This document shows positions 32,310-41,163 of a stretch of DNA of 64,000 bases, in pieces. The stretch covers positions 1 to 64,000 of the forward strand of contig CBDFKJ010000003.1 in assembly GCA_965248805.1 (NCBI GenBank), read 5' to 3'. Under the pieces are notes generated by a model that worked only from the letters and a program-made list of their open reading frames with translations, did no database searches and was not told where the DNA came from. Source of the DNA: CBDFKJ01 sp965248805 (lineage in GTDB: Bacteria; Pseudomonadota; Alphaproteobacteria; UBA6615). Both the position numbers and the translations under genes were made by a program. How positions within the stretch are numbered: position 1 is the first letter of the stretch; the number at the start of each line of letters is the position of its first letter.

Positions 32310-32815
32310 CCGACCGCCTCGATGAACACGAGCCCTGGGAAAGCAAGGGCGGGGTGATGAGCGTCCCGCGTGATCAGGTCCGAGGCTTTCTCATGGAGAG
32401 CAACCGCATTGAAGGCATCGTTGGCGCGCGCGAAGCCGAAGTCGATGCGGCTCTCGAATTCCTCGGCCTACCGCAGATCGCGATTGATGACCTTGTGCAA
32501 ATCGTCGGCGTGTTCCAACCCGATGCCAAACTGCGCAGCCGCAAGGGCCTGAACGTGCGCGTAGGGACGCACGTTGCGCCGTCGGGCGGCCCCCAAATCG
32601 TCTCAGAACTCGAAGATCTTCTTGCCGATGCCTACGACATTCCTGTCCCATATCAGACCCATCACCGCTACGAGACGCTGCATCCATTCACCGACGGTAA
32701 TGGTCGCAGCGGGCGCATGCTTTGGCTGTGGCAGATGGTCAGGCTGCACTGCGAAATCCCGCCGCTCGGCTTCCTGCACACCTGGTACTACCAATCGCTG
32801 GAAGTGGGCCGGTGA
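32306..32815 (+). CDS. small Fic-domain protein with its own inhibitory motif
   Basis: A 169-residue protein. The Fic core motif is complete, LHPFTDGNGRSGR (His near residue 127), with an upstream YDIPVPYQTHHRYE. Residues 32-37 read SNRIEG, matching the inhibitory pattern [S/T]xxxE[G/N], so this is a class II (N-terminal) auto-inhibited AMPylase. At 169 residues it is shorter than most Fic proteins. The target is unknown; in a prophage it may modify a host or invading phage protein. Confidence 0.8.
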   Translation: MTDRLDEHEPWESKGGVMSVPRDQVRGFLMESNRIEGIVGAREAEVDAALEFLGLPQIAIDDLVQIVGVFQPDAKLRSRKGLNVRVGTHVAPSGGPQIVSELEDLLADAYDIPVPYQTHHRYETLHPFTDGNGRSGRMLWLWQMVRLHCEIPPLGFLHTWYYQSLEVGR

Positions 32816-32849
32816 ACCCCCACCGCACCCTCACCCCGGCGGCGGGCCG

Positions 32850-33137
32850 ATGACTGCGCGCCGCTCCGACCTCAGCGATCTCCCGGACTGGCCTCGTCTC
32901 CTATCGCGCGAGCAGGCGGCAGCCTATCTCGGCATCTCGGTCAACACGCTGGAAAGCCGCATTGGCGATCCGTTTCCAGAACCGATCAGGATAGGCGGAC
33001 GCAAGCTCTATGACCGCCGCACTCTCGACAGGGCCGTTGACCATCTGACGGGCGCCGTCCCACAATCTGCCGCAGAAGAGGTACGCCAGGGGCTCATGAA
33101 TGCAGGTCGTCCGGTTGCGGCACGTCAAGCGGTATAG
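32850..33137 (+). CDS. excisionase-like helix-turn-helix protein
   Basis: A 95-residue protein with an AlpA/MerR-type winged helix: LLSREQAAAYLGISVNTLESRI, then PFPEPIRIGGRKLYDRRTLDRAVD. It overlaps the integrase gene start by 38 bases. The combination suggests the recombination directionality factor for this integrase. Confidence 0.75.
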   Translation: MTARRSDLSDLPDWPRLLSREQAAAYLGISVNTLESRIGDPFPEPIRIGGRKLYDRRTLDRAVDHLTGAVPQSAAEEVRQGLMNAGRPVAARQAV

Positions 33138-34107
33138 CGCCGGGGGCAAGACCTACTGGTACCACCGGATCACGCGCGAACGGCTGCCAGAGGACGAGCA
33201 GGCGCGGGTCGCCCGCGTGCTGGAAGTCAACCGCACGCTCGAAGGCCGGCGCGACGACACGATACCCGGCTGGCTCCTTGACCTGATCAGCCGTTACAGG
33301 GCAGCGCCCGAGTTCAGGGAGCGCACGCCAGCCACCAGGCGCGGCTACCTAGTCTATCTGGACATGCTGGCGCGCGGTTTCCCGACCAAGGCAGTAGAGA
33401 GGATCGACAGGGCATGGCTCTATGAGCTTCGCGACGCGATGGCGGAAACACCGCGTGCCGCGAACTCGGCTCTGCACATCATGTCCATCTTGATGAGCTT
33501 CGCGGTCGAACGCGGTTGGCGCGACGACAATCCAACGGCGAGAGTGAAGAAGCTCCGCGGCACCAGGAGTTTCGAGCCCTGGTCTGACGTCGCAATAGAT
33601 CGTTTCCGCGTCGGTGCAAACTCGCGCATGGTGTGGGCGCTTGAACTCGCGCTCTGCACAGGACAACGCCAGGGCGACATTCTGGCGATGCAATGGCGTC
33701 ATATCAGCAACGGACTGATCTCGGTTGCTCAGGCCAAGACCGGTGAGCGCCTGTCGATTCCGATCCATCACTATCTCGCCGGCGTTCTTGAGCGAATACC
33801 GCGTATGCACATGGCAATTGTCCACACGAAACGCGGAGCCCCATACACGTCGTCCGGGTTCCGCACGATCTTCTATCGCGAGATAAGGCGGTTGGGCCTT
33901 GGTGGTCTACAGTTCCACGGCTTGCGCCACACAGCGGGCAAGCGGCTTGCCGAGGCCGGATGTTCGGATCGGGAGATCATGGCGATTCTGGGCCACCGGA
34001 CGGCGAAGTACACGCGCGGCGCCGAGCAAAAGCGGCTTGCTAGAGCGGCCATCTTGAAGCTCGAAACAGGAACAAAAGTGTCTAAGCCATCGGATGAAAG
34101 TGTCTAA
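33100..34107 (+). CDS. int: tyrosine integrase of prophage 1
   Basis: A 335-residue site-specific recombinase. The arm-binding/core-binding N-terminal part is followed by the catalytic domain: Arg in CTGQRQGDILAM, HGLRHTAGKRL with His/Arg, GHRTAKYT with His, and the Tyr nucleophile in KYTRGA. The gene reads toward the tRNA-derived attachment site 50 bp downstream, and its last codons contain two of the 12-bp repeats. It is complete and should be active. Confidence 0.9.
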   Translation: MQVVRLRHVKRYSAGGKTYWYHRITRERLPEDEQARVARVLEVNRTLEGRRDDTIPGWLLDLISRYRAAPEFRERTPATRRGYLVYLDMLARGFPTKAVERIDRAWLYELRDAMAETPRAANSALHIMSILMSFAVERGWRDDNPTARVKKLRGTRSFEPWSDVAIDRFRVGANSRMVWALELALCTGQRQGDILAMQWRHISNGLISVAQAKTGERLSIPIHHYLAGVLERIPRMHMAIVHTKRGAPYTSSGFRTIFYREIRRLGLGGLQFHGLRHTAGKRLAEAGCSDREIMAILGHRTAKYTRGAEQKRLARAAILKLETGTKVSKPSDESV

Positions 34108-34293
34108 GAAGCTATGCGACGCAATTTAAAATGCTCGTAAGCCATTGAACTCATTGGTAGCGGAGGAGGGACTCGAACCCCCGACACGCGGATTATGATT
34201 CGACGGCTATTCCAATGATTCCGATGTCCTTAGACACTTTGACCTCCGAATCCGCCGACCAAGAATCAACGGGTTACGGCGGATTTGTCTAAG
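34075..34293. promoter_or_regulatory. attachment region: repeats flanking a tRNA core (candidate integrase arm sites)
   Basis: AAAGTGTCTAAG occurs at 34075-34086 and 34097-34108, and inverted at 34229-34240. A shortened TGTCTAAG is at 34286-34293. Between the direct and inverted copies lies the 3' half of a tRNA gene (34155-34204). A 9-bp inverted repeat AATCCGCCG/CGGCGGATT (34249-34257, 34277-34285) lies on the far side. The repeats on both sides of the core look like arm-type sites of an attP-like structure. Confidence 0.65.
34155..34204 (-). tRNA. tRNA 3' half (CAT anticodon), attachment-site remnant
   Basis: Read on the minus strand: anticodon loop ATCATAA, 3' anticodon strand TCCGC, variable loop, T-arm GGGGG-TTCGAGT-CCCTC, acceptor strand CTCCGCT, A, CCA. 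The expected 5' acceptor strand AGCGGAG and the D-arm are missing upstream, and the 5' anticodon strand no longer pairs. This is the usual product of phage integration in the anticodon loop of a tRNA gene. Confidence 0.8.
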
Positions 34294-34328
34294 AAATCGC
34301 GGGCCGCAAGCACCCATTGAACCGATTG

Positions 34329-34472
34329 AGCGGCCTGCCCATGAGCTGCAAGATGCTCGGCCACACCCAGGTGCAGACGACAGCGCGCTACGCCCACCTC
34401 GCGACCGATCCGGTCAAGCAAGCGACGGCGGATGTATCAGCTAGCATTGAGGCGGCGCTGGGACAAAGTTGA
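34329..34472 (+). pseudogene. C-terminal remnant of a second tyrosine recombinase
   Basis: 47 codons reading SGLPMSCKMLGHTQVQTTARYA, then HLATDPVKQATADVSASIEAALGQS and a stop. The GHTQ...Y box with the Tyr nucleophile (TTARYAHL) is a standard integrase ending, different from the integrase at 33100-34107. Upstream the frame is closed. It shows that another integrative element once used the same site. Confidence 0.8.
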
Positions 34473-34659
34473 ATTGACGCTGAGGGGCTTGCGGCGACCC
34501 TGTGATTGTGGTCATCCGCCCTCGTCGTAGCTTACCGACAGATTCCAAAGGCGTGCCGATGAGGGGGGGCTTCACTGATTAGTAGCTTCATCACATCATG
34601 GACGCATGTTCGGAGATGCCTGTTCCTGTCGCCCGGACTGACACGTGTGTATCCGCCTA

Positions 34660-35494
34660 GGGTCCGGACTCATAACCATTAGCTGACGGTAGCGGCGAGA
34701 CAGACGGCGGCGAGGAAGTTTTGGGCGAGGCGGTCATAGCGGGTTGCGATTCTGCGGAAGTCTTTCAGCCGGCCGAACATGCGCTCGATGGCGTTGCGGT
34801 CGCGATAGAGCGCCGGGCTGAAGCACGGCTTCCAGCGGCGGTTGGCCTTCGGCGGGATGTTCGGAGCGACGCCTCTGCTCTCGATCTTGCGGCGAACGGC
34901 GTCGCTGTCATAGCCCTTGTCGCCAGTCAGGATCGAGGTGGCCGGCATCCGCTCCAGCAGCGGCCGCTGTGCAGTCCGCCACTTGGCCGCCGGTCAGCAG
35001 GAAGGCGAACGGGCGGCAGAGGCCATCGGTCAGCGCATGGATCTTCGTGGTGCGCCCGCCGCGGGAGCGGCCAATGGCCTGCGTGTGCTCCCCCCTTTGC
35101 CGCCCGAGGCGCAGCGATGAGCCTTCACCGCCGAGGAATCGATCAACACTTGCGCCGGCGGCCCACCCGCCGAAGCCAGAGCGTGGAATATCCCTGTCCA
35201 CACGCCTTTGGCCGCCCACCGCACGAAGCGATTGTAGAGCGTCTTGCGCGGGCCATAGACGGACGGCGCATCGACCCAACGTCCGCCGGACTTCAACACA
35301 TGGATGATACCGCTTATAACGCGGCGGTCGTCGACTCTCGGCTTGCCGCGCGTATCCGTCGGCAGATGCGGCACGAGCCGCGCAAACTGTTCCTCGCTCA
35401 GCCAGAACGTATCGTCCATCGCAACACTCCCGCAGTTTGGGAGCGTGAATCACACCGCGCCGCGTCGGCTCAAGCGATTTATGGGTCCGGAGCC
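34660..35494 (-). mobile_element. IS5-family element, IS427-like
   Basis: About 835 bp. The ends are inverted repeats: TAGGGTCCGGACTCATAA on the left, TAGGCTCCGGACCCATAA on the right (reverse-complemented), with two mismatches in 18. TA-type flanks fit IS427-group targets. It cuts an open frame downstream of the short-chain dehydrogenase gene. Confidence 0.8.
34679..35419 (-). pseudogene. IS427-type transposase with two frame changes
   Basis: Starts DDTFWLSEEQFARLVPHL (ATG 35419) and reads to VLIDSSAVKAHRCASGGKGG. The frame must shift there to reach RTTKIHALTDGLCRPFAFLLTGGQVADC, and again to reach ATSILTGDKGYDSDAVRRKIE and RDRNAIERMFGRLKDFRRIATRYD. The first change matches programmed frameshifting in this group. 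The second, near 34965, looks like a small deletion that inactivates the gene. Confidence 0.75.
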
Positions 35495-35658
35495 TAAGAG
35501 ATCGACATCTGGCGCTGGGGCTTCGCCCACCGGTATCAGAAACTGTATTGCCCAACGTTGAAGAATCGACCTACTGCGGTCATGCGCAGGCGCGCCCTCG
35601 GACAGGATGAACGTAATGCGTGGTCGTCTCAGCGCCGCCGCGACCTCGGAAGGCTCCA
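35495..35658 (-). pseudogene. 5' fragment of a gene cut by the IS5-family element
   Basis: An ATG at 35658, a few bases after the dehydrogenase stop, opens EPSEVAAALRRPRITFILSEG, then RSRSILQRWAIQFLIPVGEAP, and runs into the IS end. It may be the second gene of a two-gene operon with the dehydrogenase. The family is not recognisable from about 54 residues. Confidence 0.35.
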
Positions 35659-35661
35659 TGG

Positions 35662-36666
35662 TCAGTCGTGACGGGCGAGCCAGGTCCGAAGGCGAGCGGC
35701 TTCTTCGGCCGCGGCCGGATCGAGCTCCGCCTGGTAGAGCCGGGTGCGGACGATGAAGAGGTTCATCTCCGTCGGCTCGTCCCCATCGACGATCTCCTGC
35801 ACCTTGTGCGGGAAGAAGGTTCCCCAGTCCGGCCGGCCGCCGTCCACGTCGGTCAGGCCGTACTCTTTCGAGAGCGCCCAGGAGGAGAACAAGCCGCCGC
35901 TCTTCGCGCCGACCTTCGGGTCGGCGGCCAGCGCCGCGACGGCCCGCCCCACCAGGCAGGGCGTCTCGGACCCCGCGAAGTAGGGGTGCTTCTCGATGGC
36001 GTCGCGCCAGTTCACGTCGGTGACCCCGAAGGTGTCGAGTACGGCCTCGGAGCGCAGGAACCCAGGGGTGATCGCCAGCGCCGTCACACGGTGGGCATGG
36101 AGGTCGGCGGCCATCGCGTGGGCGAGCCGGATGACCGCGTTCTTCGTCAGATCGTAGAAGAGGTTGCCACGATAGCCGAGCGTGTCGCCGTCCGTGACCT
36201 CGACGATGAGCCCGGCGTCCCGCTCGATCATCAGCGGCGCGCCGTGCCGGCTTGTGATGATGTGGCTGTGCACCGCCCGGTCCAGCATCTGCTGCCCCTG
36301 GGCGATCGTGAGCTCCCAGAACGGCTTTCCCCATTCCGTCAGCGCGTCACCGCCCCAGATATCGTTCACCAGGACGTCGAGCCGGCCCGCTTCGGCACGG
36401 ACCCGCGCGAAAACCTGCTCCACCGCGGATTCGACCGTGTGGTCGGTGCGTACGGCGATGCCCCGGCCCCCCTCCGCGCTGACTAGCGCCGCCGTCTCCT
36501 CGATCGTCTCCGGACGCCCAGGCGTGGCGGGCCGCCCCCGCACGCTGCGCCCGGTGCAATAGACGGTGGCGCCCGCCGCCCCCAGCATGCGGGCGATGCC
36601 CCGGCCGGCGCCGCGCGTCGCGCCGGCAACGAGGGCCACTCGATTGCGGAGCGGCTGCTCAGACAT
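35662..36666 (-). CDS. short-chain dehydrogenase/reductase, long form
   Basis: A 334-residue NAD(P)-dependent oxidoreductase. The Rossmann motif is VALVAGATRGAGRGIARML, and CTGRS at the end of beta-2 suggests NADP. The active-site pair is YDLTKNA (Tyr/Lys); the usual Ser position reads EVTDGD, so Thr may substitute. It is longer than classical members (about 250) by a C-terminal 80 residues (SSWALSKEYGLTDVDGGRPDW). An SDR subgroup annotated as DHRS1-like has this shape. Probably cargo or a host gene, not phage. Confidence 0.85.
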   Translation of the reverse strand: MSEQPLRNRVALVAGATRGAGRGIARMLGAAGATVYCTGRSVRGRPATPGRPETIEETAALVSAEGGRGIAVRTDHTVESAVEQVFARVRAEAGRLDVLVNDIWGGDALTEWGKPFWELTIAQGQQMLDRAVHSHIITSRHGAPLMIERDAGLIVEVTDGDTLGYRGNLFYDLTKNAVIRLAHAMAADLHAHRVTALAITPGFLRSEAVLDTFGVTDVNWRDAIEKHPYFAGSETPCLVGRAVAALAADPKVGAKSGGLFSSWALSKEYGLTDVDGGRPDWGTFFPHKVQEIVDGDEPTEMNLFIVRTRLYQAELDPAAAEEAARLRTWLARHD

Positions 36667-37105
36667 GCTCCCCCCTCCCGTGAGTCCGCGGGCCTTTTGA
36701 GCCGCCCTTGTGAGGGTCGGTGTATTCGTCGGTATCTGTTCGGCGAAGCCGTAGCATCGTCCGGCCCGCGAGAGAAGTGGGCGATCGCAGCCGCCCCATT
36801 TGCTGCAACAGCGGTCGTTCCCTGCCTCCCCTCCATTCGAACGTCCACGGCGTGAACGAACGCCTACCTGCACCGCGCCCGCTCGATGCCCGAACTCTCC
36901 GGGCGCGGCAGCGTGCTCCTCGCGGTTGACCCTGCGCCGCAGCGTCGAGCGCTGCAAGCGCACCAGTGGGATTTGCTCCCCCTGGCGGCTGATCAATCAC
37001 CCTCGTCGGGACTATGCGGATAGTGGCCAGTCACTTGGCTGCGCCTGCCGCCATGCGTTCGATAGCATCGGTCTTCTGCTTCGATCTCGCCGACGAGCCG
37101 AAATA
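36667..37105. other. Gap with no supported gene
   Basis: 438 bp upstream of the dehydrogenase and downstream of the tail-fibre gene. Open frames here are GC-driven shadows. GCTGCAACAG-type words at 36800 and a possible promoter for the dehydrogenase near 36715-36760 are the only structures I can see. Confidence 0.4.
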
Positions 37106-37759
37106 TCAGGGATCGTCGTCCTCATAGTGCTCGGTCTCGACCAAGGTGACGGTGACGGTTCCGCCACTGACGCTTCTTGCGAGCGCGTATGTCTCTCTAA
37201 CAAGAATGGTGCCTTGTCCCTGGTTGGGGCCGGTCGTGTTCGCGACACGGACGCTTGTAATACCGCCGGGCACGGCGGCGATGGCGGCGTCGATGGCCGC
37301 CTTGGTGGCGGAGGGCGTCATGGCGCGCGTCTGGTCTTGTCCGGAGAGCGCTTCCGCGGTCGTGGCAAGCTCGGCGGCGCCGGCCCGGCCTGTGGTCGCG
37401 GTGCGCAGAGCGATCTGGCGGGCTTGGAGGGCGCCGGTCCCGGAGGCGTTCTCGGCCTCGGCATCGGTTGCGAGCGGCACGGCGCCGGCGGCGTCCGTGG
37501 TGGCATCCGGCAGGTGGGTGACGGGCACCTTGCCCGCTGCGTCGAGGGGCGCGACGCCGTCGGCGGCGCCGCGGCCGATGCGACCGTCGGGCACCTTGGC
37601 GTTGGCGGTGAGCTCGCAGATGCCGCCTGCGACACCCAGCGCCGCGATAATCGCCTTGAGGTAGTCGATCACCCGCTTGAGCACGGGCCGGGCGTCGGCC
37701 GGGCTGTCGGCGCCGGCATCGAAGTGGTCGGTGGCGAGGTCGTCGGTGGGCCAGGCCAT
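37106..37759 (-). CDS. phage tail fibre protein
   Basis: A 217-residue protein from ATG 37759. It starts AWPTDDLATDHFDAGADSP, then RPVLKRVIDYLKAIIAALG, and continues with Gly/Ala-rich collar repeats typical of fibre shafts (DGRIGRGAADGVAPLDAAGKV; ATDAEAENASGTGALQARQIA; ALSGQDQTRAMTPSATKAAID). It follows the TipJ-type gene in the same direction, the normal order for the tail tip. It belongs to a different phage block from prophage 1. Confidence 0.75.
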   Translation of the reverse strand: MAWPTDDLATDHFDAGADSPADARPVLKRVIDYLKAIIAALGVAGGICELTANAKVPDGRIGRGAADGVAPLDAAGKVPVTHLPDATTDAAGAVPLATDAEAENASGTGALQARQIALRTATTGRAGAAELATTAEALSGQDQTRAMTPSATKAAIDAAIAAVPGGITSVRVANTTGPNQGQGTILVRETYALARSVSGGTVTVTLVETEHYEDDDP

Positions 37760-37784
37760 GGGGCCTCTCTCCTTCGTTTGAGCG

Positions 37785-40004
37785 TCAGGCGATGCCGTGC
37801 AGGACGGCGTCGACGGTGGCATCGGCGGCATTGCCGCTGCCGTCGAAGATCTTGATGCGGGTGGGATCGTTCTTGTTGTCGAGCACCCACGACCAGCCGG
37901 CGCCGACCGATTGCAGGGTGAGGTCGATATCGGTGACGCGCGCGAGCGTGGTCGGCACCTCGCGCCCGCCGCTCGCCGAACCGCCCCAGTCGCTGGTGTC
38001 GGCGTCGAGGAACTTCTGCTCGGCGGCGGTGCCGAGCAGGGTGTAGCAGAGGTGGTCGAGGCTAAGCATGGTTGCGCCGTCGCCGGTCAGTTGCCAGCGC
38101 AGCTGCAGGTGGCGCGCGGTCATGAGCATGGCCGTCGCGTTATCCTGCCAGGTGGCGGTGGCCAGCCCGGAAGCCGTGTCGGCGGTGCGGTACTGCAGCG
38201 TCACGGTTCCGGCCGTCTCGGCCTCCCAGGCGATCGAGAACGGCACCTCGGCGCCGATGTCGATGGGCTCGGTGGTGTAGGTCATGGCGGTGGCGCCGTC
38301 GTCGCCGTCGCCAAGCGCCCACGAGGTCCAGGCGTCCCAGGTGGCAAGGTCGGCCCAGGTGTAGGCGCCGGCGCCCTCCAGCGCGTCCCGGCCGTCGTCG
38401 GAGCGCACGGCGCTCTCGATGGTGCCGGGCCAGCCGCGGGCGGAAGGGCATTCCCACAGGAAGGCGTCGCCGAGGCGGGGATCGGGCAGCTCGGCGATGA
38501 TGACGGCGGCCGCGGCCGAGAGCAGGCCCGAGGTGTCCTCGGCGCGGATGGCGAAGGTCCAGCGGCCGGCGCCGGGATCGACGGTCTCGTGGGGCGACGA
38601 GGTGAGCAACCCGTTATGCAGCGGCGTCATGGCGTCCCAGGCGGGCGCCGCGGCGCCGACGACCGCCTCGGCGTAGCGGATGCGGTAGCCGGCGAGATCG
38701 GGATCGGCCGGCGGGGTCCAGCGGAAGCGCCGTGTGCCGTCACCCAGGGCATCGACCAGGAAGTCGGCGACATTGCCCGGCGGCGCCAGCTTGCCGCGGA
38801 TAGTGTAATCGACGGTGAACGGCGCGCCGGCGGGCGCTGCCTCGGTGCCGGGAATGACGGTGATCGTGAGCCTGCCCGACGGCGGCACGCGCCACGAGGC
38901 TTCGGTGGCGCCGTCGATCAGCCTGTCCACTGTCTGCAACGGGCCGCCGTCGATGGCTGCGCGGACGATGCCGCCGCGCCAGTCGCCGGCGACGGTGAGC
39001 GCAGCGGCGACCTCGACGGCAAAGCCGTTGCCGATGCGGATCAGGGTCTCGGAGAGCGCGATGTGCAGCACCCGGGGCGGGCGGCGCCCGACCATCGGCA
39101 ACGGCACCGTCAGATCGCTCGTGGCTCTGGCCTCGCTGTCGACGTTGCCGGCGACCAGCGTCACCCGTCCCTGCGCATCGCCGAACTCGGTCTCCACTTC
39201 ATCGAAGCTGCCGAGCGGCGTGTCGCCGATCTTGCGCCCGCCGATGTCGAGCGCGCCGAGGCCGAAGTGGAAGATCTGGAGCAGGTACTGGTCGTCGCCG
39301 GCGAACTCGGTGTATTCGGCGGCGCCCAAGTCGGGAAAGACGCGGTGGGTGCCGAGCACCAGGAGCAGCGGACCGTAGAGGCGCGCCCGGTTGGCGCCGC
39401 CGGCGAGCGAGTAGACCGGCTCGGCCGCCGCCGCGGCGGTGCCGGCGTCGGGCGCCCTGGGCAGGCGCGGCGGAACGAGAGCATTGACGATCAGGCCGCC
39501 GACGAGGCTGATGGCGCCGCTGACAAGGGCGCCCTTGAGGGTGAGCCCGCCGGCCGCGGCCATAAGCTCCCAGCCCGCCGGCGCCAGATGGGGGGCCGCG
39601 ATCGAGGCCACCACGATGGCAAGCTGGAGCATCGTGCGGAGGGGATCGGAATCATCGCCGTCGCGCATGGCGGCGCGGAGCGTAACGATGTCACCGCCGG
39701 TGAGAACGATATCGCGCCAGGCCTCGCGCGGCACCGGCCGGCCGTTGACGGCCGCGGCAATGTCGCCCGCGGGCCATTCGGCGGCGATCAGATCGGCCAG
39801 CGTGGCGCCGGGCGCGAGCGCGCGAATGCGGATCTCGCGGCGCTCGGCGGTCAGCGGGTGCGGCCACAGATCGGCGGTGATCCCGCCGTGCCGTGCAAGC
39901 GCCGTGCAGGGCCGATGCACCGGTCGTGCAACGGGGCTTTGCCCCGCCGCAACGAAACCCGGATCAGGCGCAACGCCTCGGCGCGCGCCGGCGCTCAGAG
40001 CCAT
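37785..40004 (-). CDS. TipJ-type central tail (host specificity) protein
   Basis: A 739-residue protein from ATG 40004. Near residues 70-125 it has the phage tail assembly beta-grasp part (REIRIRALAPGATLADLIAAEWP). Two hydrophobic helices follow (IVVASIAAPHLAPAGWELMAA, GALVSGAISLVGGLIVNALV), then the family block YLLQIFHFGLGALDIGGRKIGDTPLGSFDEVE. A fibronectin-III-like domain (DPDLAGYRIRYAEAVVG) precedes the receptor-facing C-terminus. It is shorter than the usual 1100 residues or so, but uninterrupted. Confidence 0.8.
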   Translation of the reverse strand: MALSAGARRGVAPDPGFVAAGQSPVARPVHRPCTALARHGGITADLWPHPLTAERREIRIRALAPGATLADLIAAEWPAGDIAAAVNGRPVPREAWRDIVLTGGDIVTLRAAMRDGDDSDPLRTMLQLAIVVASIAAPHLAPAGWELMAAAGGLTLKGALVSGAISLVGGLIVNALVPPRLPRAPDAGTAAAAAEPVYSLAGGANRARLYGPLLLVLGTHRVFPDLGAAEYTEFAGDDQYLLQIFHFGLGALDIGGRKIGDTPLGSFDEVETEFGDAQGRVTLVAGNVDSEARATSDLTVPLPMVGRRPPRVLHIALSETLIRIGNGFAVEVAAALTVAGDWRGGIVRAAIDGGPLQTVDRLIDGATEASWRVPPSGRLTITVIPGTEAAPAGAPFTVDYTIRGKLAPPGNVADFLVDALGDGTRRFRWTPPADPDLAGYRIRYAEAVVGAAAPAWDAMTPLHNGLLTSSPHETVDPGAGRWTFAIRAEDTSGLLSAAAAVIIAELPDPRLGDAFLWECPSARGWPGTIESAVRSDDGRDALEGAGAYTWADLATWDAWTSWALGDGDDGATAMTYTTEPIDIGAEVPFSIAWEAETAGTVTLQYRTADTASGLATATWQDNATAMLMTARHLQLRWQLTGDGATMLSLDHLCYTLLGTAAEQKFLDADTSDWGGSASGGREVPTTLARVTDIDLTLQSVGAGWSWVLDNKNDPTRIKIFDGSGNAADATVDAVLHGIA

Positions 40005-40009
40005 CGGTA

Positions 40010-40211
40010 CACCCCTGTCGTTTCGAGGCCGTGGCGGGACAAGAGCGACGATCACTTCGACGTCAACCCCGACCGGGTCGATTGGGGCCATGTCGGAACC
40101 CTCAACAAGCACCTCGCCGATCTGCGCGAGATCGGCGACGCTTCGCCGCGTAGCCGTCCTCACGGCCCTCCGGCCCCGACCGGGTCCGCCCGGCGGGGCT
40201 TCGGGCAGTAG
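40010..40211 (+). pseudogene. fragment of a small phage protein (VNPDRVDWGHVG type)
   Basis: The frame carries WRDKSDDHFDVNPDRVDWGHVG, then TLNKHLADLREIGDA, a motif I recall from short proteins preceding DUF3489 genes. It has no start codon and degrades into Arg/Pro after GDA. The 5' end abuts the start of the tail protein gene on the other strand, so a deletion joined the two. Confidence 0.4.
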
Positions 40212-40256
40212 CAGCGCCGCGATGGACGCGGCGCGCTCACCCCGAAGGAGGGACCC

Positions 40257-40831
40257 ATGAAACTCACCGACACCCAGACGAGATCATTCTCTCGGCCGCC
40301 GCCGGGCGCGACGACGGCTCGATCCACCCGCTGCCCAAGACGCTCAAGGGCGGCGCGGTCACCAAGGTCACCGGCGCGCTCCTGCGCCGTGGCCTGATCG
40401 CCGAGGCGCCGCGCCGGAACGGTGCGGCCATCGGCGAGACCAACTTCGCCATCACGGCCGCGGGCGCTCTCGCCATCAACGTCGAGCCGGCCGAGTGTCC
40501 GCATTTGGCCGATACGGGCGCACAGGCGGCCGACGGCGGCCAGGAGGCCGAGCCGGCGGCGGACACTCCGGCCAAGGCGAAGAAGGCCGCCACCGGCCGC
40601 AACGGCGCGAATGCGCCGCGCAAGGCCCGCACCGGCACCAAGCTCCCCCTCATGATCGAGATGCTGCGCCGGCCCGAGGGCGCGACGGTCGATCAGATCA
40701 TGGCGGCCACCGGCTGGCAGCGCCACTCCGTGCGCGGCGCCTTTGCCGGCGCGCTCAAGAAGAAGCTCGGCCTCGCCATCGCTTCCGAGAAGGTCGAGGG
40801 CGGCGCGCGTGTCTACCGCGTGGCCGGCTGA
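40257..40831 (+). pseudogene. DUF3489-family protein, frameshifted near the start
   Basis: The ATG at 40257 has GGAGGGA upstream and reads MKLTDTQ. The expected continuation EIILSAAAGRDDGSIHPLPKTLKGG is in another frame from 40280, so one base is missing. From there the frame is open to the stop and ends with the family hallmark MIEMLRRPEGATVDQIMAATGW, then RGAFAGALKKKLGL and GARVYRVAG. It is a winged-helix, DNA-binding-like protein common beside alphaproteobacterial phage genes. Confidence 0.8.
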
Positions 40832-40905
40832 GGACGACGACGTCATCCTGCGGGCGCGCCGCGTTCATACCGGCCGGCCGGACAACTGAGGCCGATCGCT
40901 CGACC

Positions 40906-40937
40906 GACACCGCCGTCCCTCGCGGGGCGGCGGTGTC
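40906..40937. terminator. bidirectional hairpin between convergent genes
   Basis: GACACCGCCG (40906-40915) and CGGCGGTGTC (40928-40937) form a perfect 10-bp stem with a 12-base loop. It lies between the ends of the DUF3489 and DUF7220-like genes; the latter's stop codon is inside the right arm. There is no long T-run on either side. Confidence 0.55.
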
Positions 40938-41163
40938 ACGTTCGGATGCCGCCGCGCACCCGGATCGCCTCGAACAGGCGCCTGAGCGCGAACGCGCGTG
41001 CGATCGAGACCACCGTGAATATCCCGCCGATCACCAGATTGCCGGCAAGCACCAATCCGAAGAGCGGAAAGACCACGAGCTGCACCGCCACCGCGATGCC
41101 ATAGCCGACAGCCACGTTGGTCACCGCCTCGACCAGCGACATCGCTCGCGACTGCCGCCTCAT
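40936..41163 (-). CDS. DUF7220-like small membrane protein
   Basis: A 75-residue protein starting RRQSRAMSLVEAVTNVAVGYG, with two membrane spans (IAVAVQLVVFPLFGLVLAG and LVIGGIFTVVSIARAFALR) and a basic end (RRLFEAIRVRGG). The MSLVEA...NVAVGYGIA start is a phage family I recall as DUF7220. Its ATG overlaps the stop of the ParB-methylase gene. Confidence 0.7.
   Translation of the reverse strand: MRRQSRAMSLVEAVTNVAVGYGIAVAVQLVVFPLFGLVLAGNLVIGGIFTVVSIARAFALRRLFEAIRVRGGIRT

Noticed and set aside
37797..40211. An 804-codon plus-strand open frame opposite the TipJ-type gene.
   Set aside because: It is the GC-driven mirror of the real minus-strand gene; composition is Gly/Ala/Arg without domains. 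Only its last about 50 codons carry a real motif, listed separately as a remnant.
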